In this document: one piece after another, positions 36,763 to 45,068 of the stretch | How positions within the stretch are numbered: position 1 is the stretch's first letter | Layout of the letters: each line of letters starts with the position of its first letter | DNA from: Geomicrobium sediminis | Lineage (GTDB): Bacteria > Bacillota > Bacilli > Bacillales > Marinococcaceae | NCBI RefSeq assembly: GCF_016908595.1 | Contig: NZ_JAFBEC010000001.1 | Location: 310,001 to 374,000 of the forward strand | Direction of reading: 5' to 3' | Length of the DNA: 64,000 nt | Notes under the pieces: model-generated | Told to the model about the DNA's origin: nothing | The model's database searches: none | Seen by the model: the letters and a program-made list of their open reading frames with translations, nothing else | Made by a program: the position numbers and the translations under genes

Positions 36763-36837
36763 ATTTGGACCCCACTTCTCCATTATGTTCCTATGTATAC
36801 TATAAGTTTTTTTCAAACTAAATGAAAGAAAAACAGA

Positions 36838-36873
36838 AAAAAAGTCGAAGCACGTAGGATGCTCCGACTTTTT
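36838..36873 (-). terminator. Terminator after degU
   Basis: Minus strand AAAGTCGGAGCA pairs with TGCTTCGACTTT (one G-T pair) and leads into six T. Confidence 0.9.
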
Positions 36874-36874
36874 G

Positions 36875-37594
36875 TTATCTTACTTTTACCCAGCCTTTTT
36901 TAATGGACTCAACAACAGCTTGCGTACGGTCGTTTACGTTCATCTTCTGAAGGATATTACTTACGTGGTTCTTAACGGTCTTTTCACTAATATAGAGGTC
37001 TTCACCGATCATGCGGTTACTAAAACCATCAGTCATCAGCTGTAGAACTTCACATTCTCTACGTGTCAGAATGTGCAGTGGCTTGCGGTATTCCACTTCT
37101 CTAAAGCCAACCTCAGTTTGATCGCTCGTTGCCGCAACACGATCACCTGTTGCCAATCGGCGGTACTCTTTAATTAGGTTGTGCGTGACTTTCGGGTGAA
37201 TATACGCCCCACCTGAACCGACCACTTTCACTGCTTCAATGAGTGCATCTGCATCCATCTCTTTCAATAAATAGCCTGCAGCACCTGTTTTTAATACGTG
37301 TGTCACATACGTTTCATCATCATGAATGGAAAGAATTAACACTTTCACATCAGGAAATCTTTCAATGAGGTGCTTTGTCGCCTCTACTCCATTAACGCCT
37401 GGCATGTTAATATCCATTAGAACAACGTCTGGTCGATGTTTCGCTACGAGTTCAGCAGCTTCGCTACCGTCGTCTCCTTCAGCGACAACATCAAATTCGT
37501 TCTCCATCGCCAATATACGTTTGACACCTTCTCTAAATAATTTATGATCATCAATTAGAAGAAGTTTTATTTGATCCTGTTCTCGATCTAACAT
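36875..37594 (-). CDS. degU: Two-component response regulator DegU
   Basis: DegU controls exoenzymes, competence, biofilm and motility genes. The 239-residue protein has a receiver domain (about 10-125) with [12 protein letters not shown], the phospho-acceptor Asp in [10 protein letters not shown], and Lys in LKTGAAGYL, then a LuxR-type HTH (about 172-235, [18 protein letters not shown]). ATG at 37594 has AGGTG nine nt upstream; GTG one codon before is also possible. It follows degS by 66 nt. Confidence 0.97.
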   Translation of the reverse strand: MLDREQDQIKLLLIDDHKLFREGVKRILAMENEFDVVAEGDDGSEAAELVAKHRPDVVLMDINMPGVNGVEATKHLIERFPDVKVLILSIHDDETYVTHVLKTGAAGYLLKEMDADALIEAVKVVGSGGAYIHPKVTHNLIKEYRRLATGDRVAATSDQTEVGFREVEYRKPLHILTRRECEVLQLMTDGFSNRMIGEDLYISEKTVKNHVSNILQKMNVNDRTQAVVESIKKGWVKVR

Positions 37595-37660
37595 CACTAT
37601 ACTCACCTCTCCGCGTACAAGGATCTACTCCTCGTGCGTCGCGTTAAAATTCAAAGTCTA

Positions 37661-38806
37661 TTAAACTTCTTGTTTTAATTCAACAGGTACGGAAAACATT
37701 AACTTAGTCCCTTTACCCTTAGCACTCTCAATGGTAAATTGACCTTTCAGCATGTTGACTCGCTCTTTCATACCCATTATACCGAAACTATCTTCTTTCT
37801 TCTCTGACTGATCAAACCCTAAACCATCATCAGAGATAATGAGCAGTACCCGCTCTTGTAGTAACTGTACTTTAACAATAATTTGAGACGCATTTGCATG
37901 CTTTAATGCGTTTTGGACAGCTTCTTGAACGAGGCGGAACAGCGCGACTTCTAAATTCGGCTCCATTCTTCGTTCATCGCCTAGTACGAGAAAACGTAAA
38001 TTCACATTCATGTCTTCACGCTCATCTACTGAGCTTAAATACTTTCGCAATGTGGGAATGAGCCCAAGATCATCTAAAGCCATTGGCCGTAAATCATAAA
38101 TGATTCGCCTTACGTCAGCAAGGCTCATCTTAATTGCTTGTCTAACGTCCTTAACTTCTTGAAGTGCACTTTCAATGCCCTGATCATAATAGAGACGTTC
38201 AACTAATTCAGCGCGAAGTAACACATTCGCTAAAAGCTGGGCAGGACCATCATGAATATCCCTCGCAACACGTTTTCTTTCAGCTTCTTGCGCTTGGATA
38301 ATCTTCAGACCAAAAGCTTGCTTTTCTTTCGCGTCTTCAACAATTTCTCCAACTTCACGTAAATCGCCAACGAGGAAATTATGAACGACTGACACTTGTC
38401 CAACGAGCAATTCTGCTCTTTCAATCGTGTCCTCAAGCTCGAGCAACCTGCGCTCAACTTGATCTCGTCGCTCTCTAACTTGTTTCTCTTCTTGATTTAA
38501 TACGGCCAATTGTATTTGATGTTCGTTGGCATGCTCATACGCTTTCCGAACTTCTTCATTACTGTACTTTCCAAATTCACGACTAACTTCTGCTAAGCGG
38601 TTGCGGGCCAATTTGGCATGGATTTCTTTCTGATCTGTCAATCGAATAATCTCCGCAACTTTCACACGCAAATCTTTTAATTCGATCTCCAACCCCGCGT
38701 ATTCTTTTCTCGTTTTCTCACAGATTTCAAAGATCTGTTCTTTACTATCTCTAACCGTGTCCATCATTTGCTCAATGATTTGGTCTAGCGATTGTTTAGA
38801 ACCCAT
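37661..38806 (-). CDS. degS: Sensor histidine kinase DegS
   Basis: DegS is a soluble kinase that phosphorylates DegU. The 381-residue protein (385 in B. subtilis) has no membrane segment. A long coiled-coil sensor (about 1-175) is followed by HisKA_3 with the phospho-acceptor His in RDIHDGPAQ (about 187-195) and an ATPase domain with N-box EAVQNALKHANAS and G-box SDDGLGFD. It is first in the degS-degU operon. An inverted repeat lies upstream of the start. Confidence 0.97.
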   Translation of the reverse strand: MGSKQSLDQIIEQMMDTVRDSKEQIFEICEKTRKEYAGLEIELKDLRVKVAEIIRLTDQKEIHAKLARNRLAEVSREFGKYSNEEVRKAYEHANEHQIQLAVLNQEEKQVRERRDQVERRLLELEDTIERAELLVGQVSVVHNFLVGDLREVGEIVEDAKEKQAFGLKIIQAQEAERKRVARDIHDGPAQLLANVLLRAELVERLYYDQGIESALQEVKDVRQAIKMSLADVRRIIYDLRPMALDDLGLIPTLRKYLSSVDEREDMNVNLRFLVLGDERRMEPNLEVALFRLVQEAVQNALKHANASQIIVKVQLLQERVLLIISDDGLGFDQSEKKEDSFGIMGMKERVNMLKGQFTIESAKGKGTKLMFSVPVELKQEV

Positions 38807-38824
38807 TCCATAATCACCAGCCTT

Positions 38825-38859
38825 TCGAATCGTTTGTTTGACACTATCGTGCGATTCGA
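38825..38859. promoter_or_regulatory. Inverted repeat upstream of degS
   Basis: TCGAATCG (38825-38832) and CGATTCGA (38852-38859) are perfect inverted copies separated by 19 bases, starting 19 nt before degS. It may form an mRNA hairpin or bind a regulator; no T run makes it a terminator. Confidence 0.45.
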
Positions 38860-39047
38860 TATGATTATTTTAGCACATTCTTAGAGGTCTAAACGGCTAT
38901 TAAGAAGAAAAGTTCAAGAAATAACATATTCTGCGTTAGTTGTTATACAAAACGCTGACATGTCTGACACTATCATGTTTATCGCTTTTCGTGTGTTACA
39001 AAAACATTATAAAGTAGTTACAGTCTCGAAAGGGGAAATTCCACTTT

Positions 39048-39689
39048 ATGCTCAATTCGTACTATACAGTTAAAAAAACGGGTCAAGCTGAACAAACAAT
39101 ACAAAAATCAAGATTTATTACGCACATGAAACGTGTAACAACTGAAAATGAAGCTAAAGAATTCATAGAAACGATTAAAAAGGAACATTGGAATGCAACT
39201 CATAACTGCTCTGCTTATGTAATCGGTGAAAATGATGAAGTTCAAAAAGCCAATGATGATGGCGAACCTTCGGGTACTGCAGGAGTGCCTATGCTAAATG
39301 TCCTCCTCAAACAAAAACTAAAAGATACAGTTGTCGTTGTAACACGATACTTTGGAGGAATTAAGCTCGGTGCAGGCGGGTTGATTCGTGCATATGGAAG
39401 CAGTGTTTCCGTAGGTATAGAAGAAATTGGGGCAGTCGAGCGAAGCCTAATGCAACACTACGAAGTAACGTGTTCCTACGAATTGCTAGGGAAAATAGAA
39501 AATGAACTTCGTCAATCAACGTACACGTTAATTGACATAAACTATGCAGAAAATGTAACCTTTCTCACAGCTGCACCCGTTGAAGAAACAACAAATTATG
39601 AAAACTGGCTCGTAGAAATCTCGAACGATCGTGTAACGTTCAATGCAACAGAAACGTCCTATGTTGAAGAAGATCGCGAAAAAAGATAA
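39048..39689 (+). CDS. yvyE: YigZ/IMPACT family protein YvyE
   Basis: The 213-residue protein belongs to the IMPACT family, whose eukaryotic members regulate Gcn2; bacterial members have unknown function. The N-terminal UPF0029 domain includes HNCSAYVIG, DDGEPSGTAGVPML and VVVTRYFGGIKLGAGGLIRAY; a C-terminal DUF1949 (about 135-205) follows. It is divergent from degS, as in B. subtilis. AAAGGGG lies 12 nt before the ATG, slightly far. Confidence 0.93.
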   Translation: MLNSYYTVKKTGQAEQTIQKSRFITHMKRVTTENEAKEFIETIKKEHWNATHNCSAYVIGENDEVQKANDDGEPSGTAGVPMLNVLLKQKLKDTVVVVTRYFGGIKLGAGGLIRAYGSSVSVGIEEIGAVERSLMQHYEVTCSYELLGKIENELRQSTYTLIDINYAENVTFLTAAPVEETTNYENWLVEISNDRVTFNATETSYVEEDREKR

Positions 39690-39748
39690 TCCAATAATGA
39701 ACAAAGTTAGACAAATTTCCCGGGAAATAGTCAAGAAAGGAGGTTCCT

Positions 39749-40747
39749 ATGGAAGAAGAAAAACAATCAAGAACACTCCAACGACGTAAAATGCGTAGAA
39801 GGCGCAGAAGGAAAAGAATTGCTGTCTTTTTCATAACCGTAGCGACACTTTTATTCCTCGTTGTAGGGGGCGGATTAACGTGGGCATGGTCGCAAATATC
39901 AGGCTTAACGAACGATACGTTCAACCCACTCCCAAGAGAGGTGTCTGATTTGCGCCCTGACCAAGAGTCAGTAAACATTCAAGACGACCATGTATCCGTG
40001 CTCTTTCTAGGTGTGGATAGCCGCGAAGGTGCAGTTTCTGGCCGAAGTGATGCGATGATCTTAGCTACGTTCAATCGTGATGACTCTAGCGTTAAAATGC
40101 TCAGCATCCCTAGGGACTCCTATGTAGAGATTCCAGGCCGCGGCTCTGAAAGAATCAGCCATGCTCATGCTTATGGGGAGCACGATTTAGCGGTCGAAAC
40201 CGTCGAGAACTTTCTTGACGTACCTGTTGATTATTACGCAACGATTAATTTTCAAGCATTCATAGAGATTGTTGATACGTTTGGTGGCATAACAGTCGAT
40301 TCCGATATTTCGTTTTCCGAACAAGACTCAGAACACAATCCCGATGCTATTTTTATTGAAGAGGGTGTTCAAGAACTTAACGGCGAGGAGGCCCTCGCTT
40401 ATGTTCGCCACCGTAATACAGATGGCGACCTCGCACGAGGAAATCGTCAAACGGAAGTCATTGCCTCATTAATTAATGAAGCTACGTCAATTTCTAACAT
40501 TAGTAATTATGATGATGCATTTAAAAGCTTGGAAAATAATATGAATCATAATATTGAAGGTTTTCAAGAACTTATTGCCTTTCATTCATATGCCTCTTCT
40601 TTAGACAGTATGGAACGATTTCAGCTTGAGGGAACGTTTGAACGAATTGACGGGTCTGAAGTGATTGTAATTGACGACACATCACTTGCAAATGCGCGAT
40701 TGAAATTGCGAAACCACCTAGAATTAGATGATTCTGAGCATCCATAG
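39749..40747 (+). CDS. LytR-CpsA-Psr family wall-polymer ligase (TagU-like), copy 1
   Basis: LCP enzymes transfer wall teichoic acid or other glycopolymers from undecaprenyl carriers onto peptidoglycan. The 332-residue protein has a basic cytosolic N-terminus, a transmembrane anchor (about 29-50) and an extracellular LCP domain with MLSIPRDSYVEIPG and YVRHRNTDGDLARGNRQ, which hold the catalytic Arg/Asp residues. GAAAGGAGG precedes the ATG. It is followed after 122 nt by a close paralogue. Given the csaB locus nearby, a secondary-cell-wall polysaccharide is a plausible substrate. Confidence 0.92.
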   Translation: MEEEKQSRTLQRRKMRRRRRRKRIAVFFITVATLLFLVVGGGLTWAWSQISGLTNDTFNPLPREVSDLRPDQESVNIQDDHVSVLFLGVDSREGAVSGRSDAMILATFNRDDSSVKMLSIPRDSYVEIPGRGSERISHAHAYGEHDLAVETVENFLDVPVDYYATINFQAFIEIVDTFGGITVDSDISFSEQDSEHNPDAIFIEEGVQELNGEEALAYVRHRNTDGDLARGNRQTEVIASLINEATSISNISNYDDAFKSLENNMNHNIEGFQELIAFHSYASSLDSMERFQLEGTFERIDGSEVIVIDDTSLANARLKLRNHLELDDSEHP

Positions 40748-40785
40748 GCTTGGCAACAAATTCCGACACATTTAGAAATAACTTT

Positions 40786-40815
40786 ATTTACTTTTGTTCT
40801 ACTAATCATGTAAAA
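40786..40815 (+). promoter_or_regulatory. Sigma-A-type promoter of LCP copy 2
   Basis: TTTACT (40786-40791), 18 nt, TAAAAT (40810-40815), located 54 nt upstream of the second LCP start. Confidence 0.55.
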
Positions 40816-40869
40816 TATATCTAATGTGTTTTGAATTAAAGTGAACGAAGCATGGGAGGAGCCAGCTTT

Positions 40870-41898
40870 ATGGCGAGAGAACAAACACGTTCCTTACGTC
40901 TTGAACGCAAAAGACGTCGAAAGAAACGTATCATAGTTTCAATGATTACTCTTGCATCACTGGCTTTTATTGCTGTAGGGGTTGGACTTGCATATACCAT
41001 TTATCAAGCTGATCAAATCACTCGTGATACCGATGTACAACTCGATCGAGGAACGGTATCCAAGCAACGAGATGTTGAAGTTGACCCTTCCATAGACAAT
41101 ATATCCGTTTTATTTCTAGGTGTAGACAATCGTGATGGTCAAGTTTCGGGAATATCTGACGCCATCGTATTGGCAACATTTAATCACAGAGAACAATCTG
41201 TAAAGATGCTAAGTATCCCTCGGGATTCATACGTAAGCATTCCAGGTCGAGAAGCTCGTGACAAAATCAATCATGCTCATTCATTTGGAGGTACTGATCT
41301 TGCCGTAGAGACGGTTGAGAACTTCATTGATGTGCCCGTTGATTACTATATGACGCTTAACTTCCAAGCATTTATTGATATTGTGAATACATTCGGCGGT
41401 GTAGACGTTGATGCATCTCACGCCTTCAGTGAACAAGATGCAGATGGCAATCCAGACGCCTATCACATTCAAGCCGGGGAACAAACGTTAACTGGGGAAG
41501 AAGCTCTCGCTTACGTTCGTCACCGTAAATCAGACGGCGACCTCGCTCGTGGGGAGCGACAAACCGAAGTGATTCAGGCACTCATTGAAGAGGCAACATC
41601 CGTTTCTAACCTCTCCAATTACAGCCAAGCGTTCCAAGACCTCCAAAACAACATGAAGCACAATTTTGGAAGTTTCAATAACATCAGTGCTTTTCATAAT
41701 TATGTCACTTCATTAGATGACATTGAGCGACATCAATTAGAAGGTGAAGGCACTTACGTGAATGGTGTGTTTTACTTTGATGTGGACGACACATCACTTG
41801 CTAATTCAAGAATTGCACTTCGCAATCACTTAGAGCTTGATCATGACTCCACACCTATGGACCATACTGAAACCGCAGGTGAGAAACAAAACGATTAA
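40870..41898 (+). CDS. LytR-CpsA-Psr family wall-polymer ligase (TagU-like), copy 2
   Basis: This 342-residue paralogue of copy 1 has a highly basic N-terminus (ERKRRRKKR), anchor at about 23-46, and LCP motifs MLSIPRDSYVSIPGRE and YVRHRKSDGDLARGERQ. The C-terminal tail is longer and polar. ATG at 40870 follows GGGAGGAG at eight nt; the ATG 18 nt upstream is itself part of that site. A strong terminator closes the gene. Having two adjacent LCPs suggests two glycopolymer substrates or backup function. Confidence 0.92.
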   Translation: MAREQTRSLRLERKRRRKKRIIVSMITLASLAFIAVGVGLAYTIYQADQITRDTDVQLDRGTVSKQRDVEVDPSIDNISVLFLGVDNRDGQVSGISDAIVLATFNHREQSVKMLSIPRDSYVSIPGREARDKINHAHSFGGTDLAVETVENFIDVPVDYYMTLNFQAFIDIVNTFGGVDVDASHAFSEQDADGNPDAYHIQAGEQTLTGEEALAYVRHRKSDGDLARGERQTEVIQALIEEATSVSNLSNYSQAFQDLQNNMKHNFGSFNNISAFHNYVTSLDDIERHQLEGEGTYVNGVFYFDVDDTSLANSRIALRNHLELDHDSTPMDHTETAGEKQND

Positions 41899-41906
41899 CA
41901 CTACGT

Positions 41907-41943
41907 AAAAGCGATGAAAAGACCTTCTTTTCATCGCTTTTTT
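41907..41943 (+). terminator. Terminator after LCP copy 2
   Basis: AAAAGCGATGAAAAG and CTTTTCATCGCTTTT are perfect inverted copies around a five-base loop, followed by T residues. Confidence 0.93.
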
Positions 41944-41970
41944 GCTGGTTGCTTTTATATTTGATATATT
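41942..41970 (+). promoter_or_regulatory. Sigma-A-type promoter of the first CotH-LRR gene
   Basis: TTGCTG (41942-41947), exactly 17 nt, TATATT (41965-41970), 56 nt upstream of the start codon and directly after the terminator. Confidence 0.6.
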
Positions 41971-42025
41971 AAGAGCATTACGAATGCCTACATTTCGAAC
42001 AACTAGTAACGATAAGGGGGCTAAC

Positions 42026-45001
42026 ATGAAAGGCAAGCAAATAACGATACTTTTTATATTTGTCGTTATTGCCGGGATCGCGTGGTGCGGTGCTTTTATT
42101 GCTGCAAAAGATCAATACCTTACGTTTGAGGACCCATTCTTAGATCAGGCAATACGAGAAGATTTACATTTAGAAGAAAGCGAAGGTGTGACTGCTGAGC
42201 TTGCCCGCTCAATTACTTCACTCGATTTATCAAACCAACAAATTGAAAACCTTTCAGGCCTTGAATATTTTGAAATGCTTGATTCCTTAGATTTGGCCAA
42301 TAACAAGATTGAAGACCTTTCTGTCCTCACAGAACTAGGAAGGCTTGAAACACTTTCTCTAGAAGATAACAATATTTATACAATTGATTACTTAGCTGAA
42401 CTCTCTGCTTTAACGAGTCTTAATTTAAGAGAAAACTATGTGACAAACATTGAACCTATTTCAGAGCTTATTGATTTAGAAGAATTAAACCTACGAGAAA
42501 ATAGGGTTTCATCTATTGTTCCGATTAAAGATTTAGAATTCATAGAAGACTTGAATTTACGTTACAACGAAATTACACTTATTGAACCCATCCTTACCTT
42601 ACCTAACTTACGTGAACGCCTGTTTATTGAAGGAAATCCAATCGAAGATCTCCTCATACTCACAAGTGTATATGATGATTTAGAAGACATAGACATTCCT
42701 CGTCCAGAATATCATCTTACTTTTTCTCAAGAAGGAGGCAGTTATACAGAACCTTTTACTCTAGAAATTAATACCCTTGCACAAGCCAATGGTATCCTTC
42801 GCTATACCGTTGATGGCAGCGAAGTCACTGAAGAATCGCCTGTTTATAATGAAAACATATCTATTAACGAAGGACAGACAGTTCGTGCAAAGTTCTTTAG
42901 CGATAACGGCGAAGGAGGTCCTGAAGAAGGACAATCTTACATTATAGATGAGGCAAGTCATCTGCCCATCATTTCAATTGCTACCGATGAAGCGAACCTT
43001 TGGGACGAAGAATACGGCATTTACACACCTGGAATTTACTATAATCCCGAAGCTCAAAACCCAGGATCGACCGGCAACTATCATCAAAGTGGACAACAAT
43101 GGGAACGCCCTGTATTTATGCAATTATTCGAGCCAGATGGAAAAATTGGGTTAACACAACATGCTGGAATTCGGATCCACGGTGGTGCATCACGCTCGTT
43201 AGATCGCAAGTCCTTGCGATTTTACGCTCGCTCAGATTACGGAGAGAACCGATTCCGTCACCCGTTATTCGGTGAAGAAGAGCGGGATTATTTTAACCGT
43301 TTTATACTAAGAAATTCAGGACAAGACTGGAACCGCACACTATTTAGAGACGCCATGATGCAGTCGCTCGTTGAAGATTTAAATATGGAAACTCAGTTAT
43401 ATCGACCAGCAAAGCTCTATGTGAACGGTGAAGACTGGGGATTGTTTAACATTCGTGAGCGCTACGATAATCATTATTTCAGGTTTGCCCATGATGTATC
43501 CGAAGAAGACTTAGATTTATTGGAAAATCACGGAGAAATAGTAGAAGGCTCAAATCATGACTTTATGCAACTACGTTCAATGCTGACGACCTCTGACTCA
43601 TCGGATCCTGAAGTGTATGAACAATTAAAGAATGAAATTGATATTAATAACTTTATGGATTATCATATTTCACAAATTTACTTTGGGAATGTGGACTGGC
43701 CACACAACAATGTGAACATTTGGCGTGAACGACCTCAAGGTAAGTGGCGCTGGGCACTTTTTGATACCGACTTTGGGTTTGCCTTGCCGACGACTGAATC
43801 TTCTGCTATGCATAACACATTGGAGCACGCGACAAATGAAGCAGCAGCTTGGTCGACTTTTATGCTTCGTTCATTACTACAAAACGAAGAATTCAAACAG
43901 GGATTCATTAATCGCTATGCGCATTATTTAAATACTCGTTTTGAAGCAAACCATGTTGTAGATCGTATTAATGAGTTCCATTCAGCATTAGAACCGGAGA
44001 TGTTGAATCATATTGAGCGTTGGAATGAGCCTGATTCACTTGAAGAATGGGAAGACCAAGTAGATATATTGCGTGATTTTGCAATGAACCGTCAACAGTT
44101 TAATCGTGCTCACTTAGCTCAACACTTTGCGTTAGATGGTTGGAGTGAAATGACAGTCGTTAATACTCATTTTGATAACTGGAGCCTAGCAGGCTTTGAC
44201 TTATCCGAAACTGAAGCTGGATACACAGGCATTTACTTTACAAACACACCGATCCAAACTGATTTTAATGAAGAAGTTGACATACAATCTTCAAATGAAG
44301 ATGTTGCTCAAATAACGAGCGATAATTCAATCTTGCTTGTTGGTGAAGGTGAGGCAGATGTTACTATATCGAATGGTGATGGTAATTCTATCGTTCATCT
44401 ACATTTCAACACTAAGCATGTTGAGCAAGATGTCGAGCATGTTGAATTAGGTGAAGGAAGCATCACGCCTACTCATAACGACACAATCTCTTGGGTTAGT
44501 AGTAATGATCGAATTATTGCTATTGAGGAGGACGGTACTTTCGAAGCTCAACAGTACGGTGCTGCTACCTTATTTGGAATGGATTCTAGTGGCGACATTG
44601 TAGAAATACATCATACTCACGTTAAGGAAATTGCTGAAGCAGGCACGACGATTAACCCTGATGCTGAAGGTGCTGTTACCTTCGTTGGCGGATGGTCTGA
44701 ACAAACACGTGATGATGAAAGCGATCATGTTATGCGTTATTCCCAAGAAACCGCCGCAACGGCAACATTTAGTTTTATTGGTACTGGGTTTGAATGGACG
44801 AGCATGTCCAACTTACCGTTTGGCGTAGCCTCTGTTTATGTTAACGGTGAGCTTCATGATACGGTCCAAGACAACAATGGTTCCTTCGAAGTTGCTGACT
44901 TGGAAGAAGGGCAACACGTCGTAACGATTGTTGTTGATAATGTTAGCGATGATGCAAACGATGACAGTTATGTAAGTATTGACGAAATCACGATTAACTA
45001 A
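42026..45001 (+). CDS. Membrane-anchored CotH-type kinase with leucine-rich repeats, copy 1
   Basis: This 991-residue extracytoplasmic protein has an N-terminal anchor (about 5-26) and SDS22-like leucine-rich repeats (about 60-215; LDLANNKIEDLSVLTEL and LNLRENYVTNIEPISEL units). A chitobiase-C-like beta domain follows (about 225-300, LRYTVDGSEVTEESP), then a CotH domain (about 305-600), and Ig-like and carbohydrate-binding-like beta domains (about 730-990, IGTGFEWTSMS). CotH of B. subtilis is a spore-coat protein kinase. Its active-site pattern is visible as D557 in VDWPHNN and D580/D582 in FDTDFGF. ATG at 42026 follows AAGGGGG; earlier frame codons lack a site. Kinase activity here is inference. 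Confidence 0.88.
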   Translation: MKGKQITILFIFVVIAGIAWCGAFIAAKDQYLTFEDPFLDQAIREDLHLEESEGVTAELARSITSLDLSNQQIENLSGLEYFEMLDSLDLANNKIEDLSVLTELGRLETLSLEDNNIYTIDYLAELSALTSLNLRENYVTNIEPISELIDLEELNLRENRVSSIVPIKDLEFIEDLNLRYNEITLIEPILTLPNLRERLFIEGNPIEDLLILTSVYDDLEDIDIPRPEYHLTFSQEGGSYTEPFTLEINTLAQANGILRYTVDGSEVTEESPVYNENISINEGQTVRAKFFSDNGEGGPEEGQSYIIDEASHLPIISIATDEANLWDEEYGIYTPGIYYNPEAQNPGSTGNYHQSGQQWERPVFMQLFEPDGKIGLTQHAGIRIHGGASRSLDRKSLRFYARSDYGENRFRHPLFGEEERDYFNRFILRNSGQDWNRTLFRDAMMQSLVEDLNMETQLYRPAKLYVNGEDWGLFNIRERYDNHYFRFAHDVSEEDLDLLENHGEIVEGSNHDFMQLRSMLTTSDSSDPEVYEQLKNEIDINNFMDYHISQIYFGNVDWPHNNVNIWRERPQGKWRWALFDTDFGFALPTTESSAMHNTLEHATNEAAAWSTFMLRSLLQNEEFKQGFINRYAHYLNTRFEANHVVDRINEFHSALEPEMLNHIERWNEPDSLEEWEDQVDILRDFAMNRQQFNRAHLAQHFALDGWSEMTVVNTHFDNWSLAGFDLSETEAGYTGIYFTNTPIQTDFNEEVDIQSSNEDVAQITSDNSILLVGEGEADVTISNGDGNSIVHLHFNTKHVEQDVEHVELGEGSITPTHNDTISWVSSNDRIIAIEEDGTFEAQQYGAATLFGMDSSGDIVEIHHTHVKEIAEAGTTINPDAEGAVTFVGGWSEQTRDDESDHVMRYSQETAATATFSFIGTGFEWTSMSNLPFGVASVYVNGELHDTVQDNNGSFEVADLEEGQHVVTIVVDNVSDDANDDSYVSIDEITIN

Positions 45002-45009
45002 CTAATATG

Positions 45010-45052
45010 AAAAAAGCTAGAAGGTACATGTTATGTACCTTCTAGCTTTTTT
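45010..45052. terminator. Bidirectional terminator between the CotH-LRR and SLH-CAP genes
   Basis: A 20-base perfect inverted repeat (AAAAAAGCTAGAAGGTACAT and its complement) around a three-base loop gives T runs on both strands, serving the convergent genes. Confidence 0.95.
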
Positions 45053-45068
45053 GAATTTAAACTTTGTT

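Noticed and set aside
39749-41898. LCP duplication as an assembly artefact
   Set aside because: The two genes are clearly paralogous but differ throughout in codons, length and flanking sequence.
42241-42650. Repetitive leucine-rich segment considered as a DNA repeat or CRISPR-like array
   Set aside because: The periodicity is at protein level (LRR units of about 22 residues); nucleotide units are not identical and no spacers exist.
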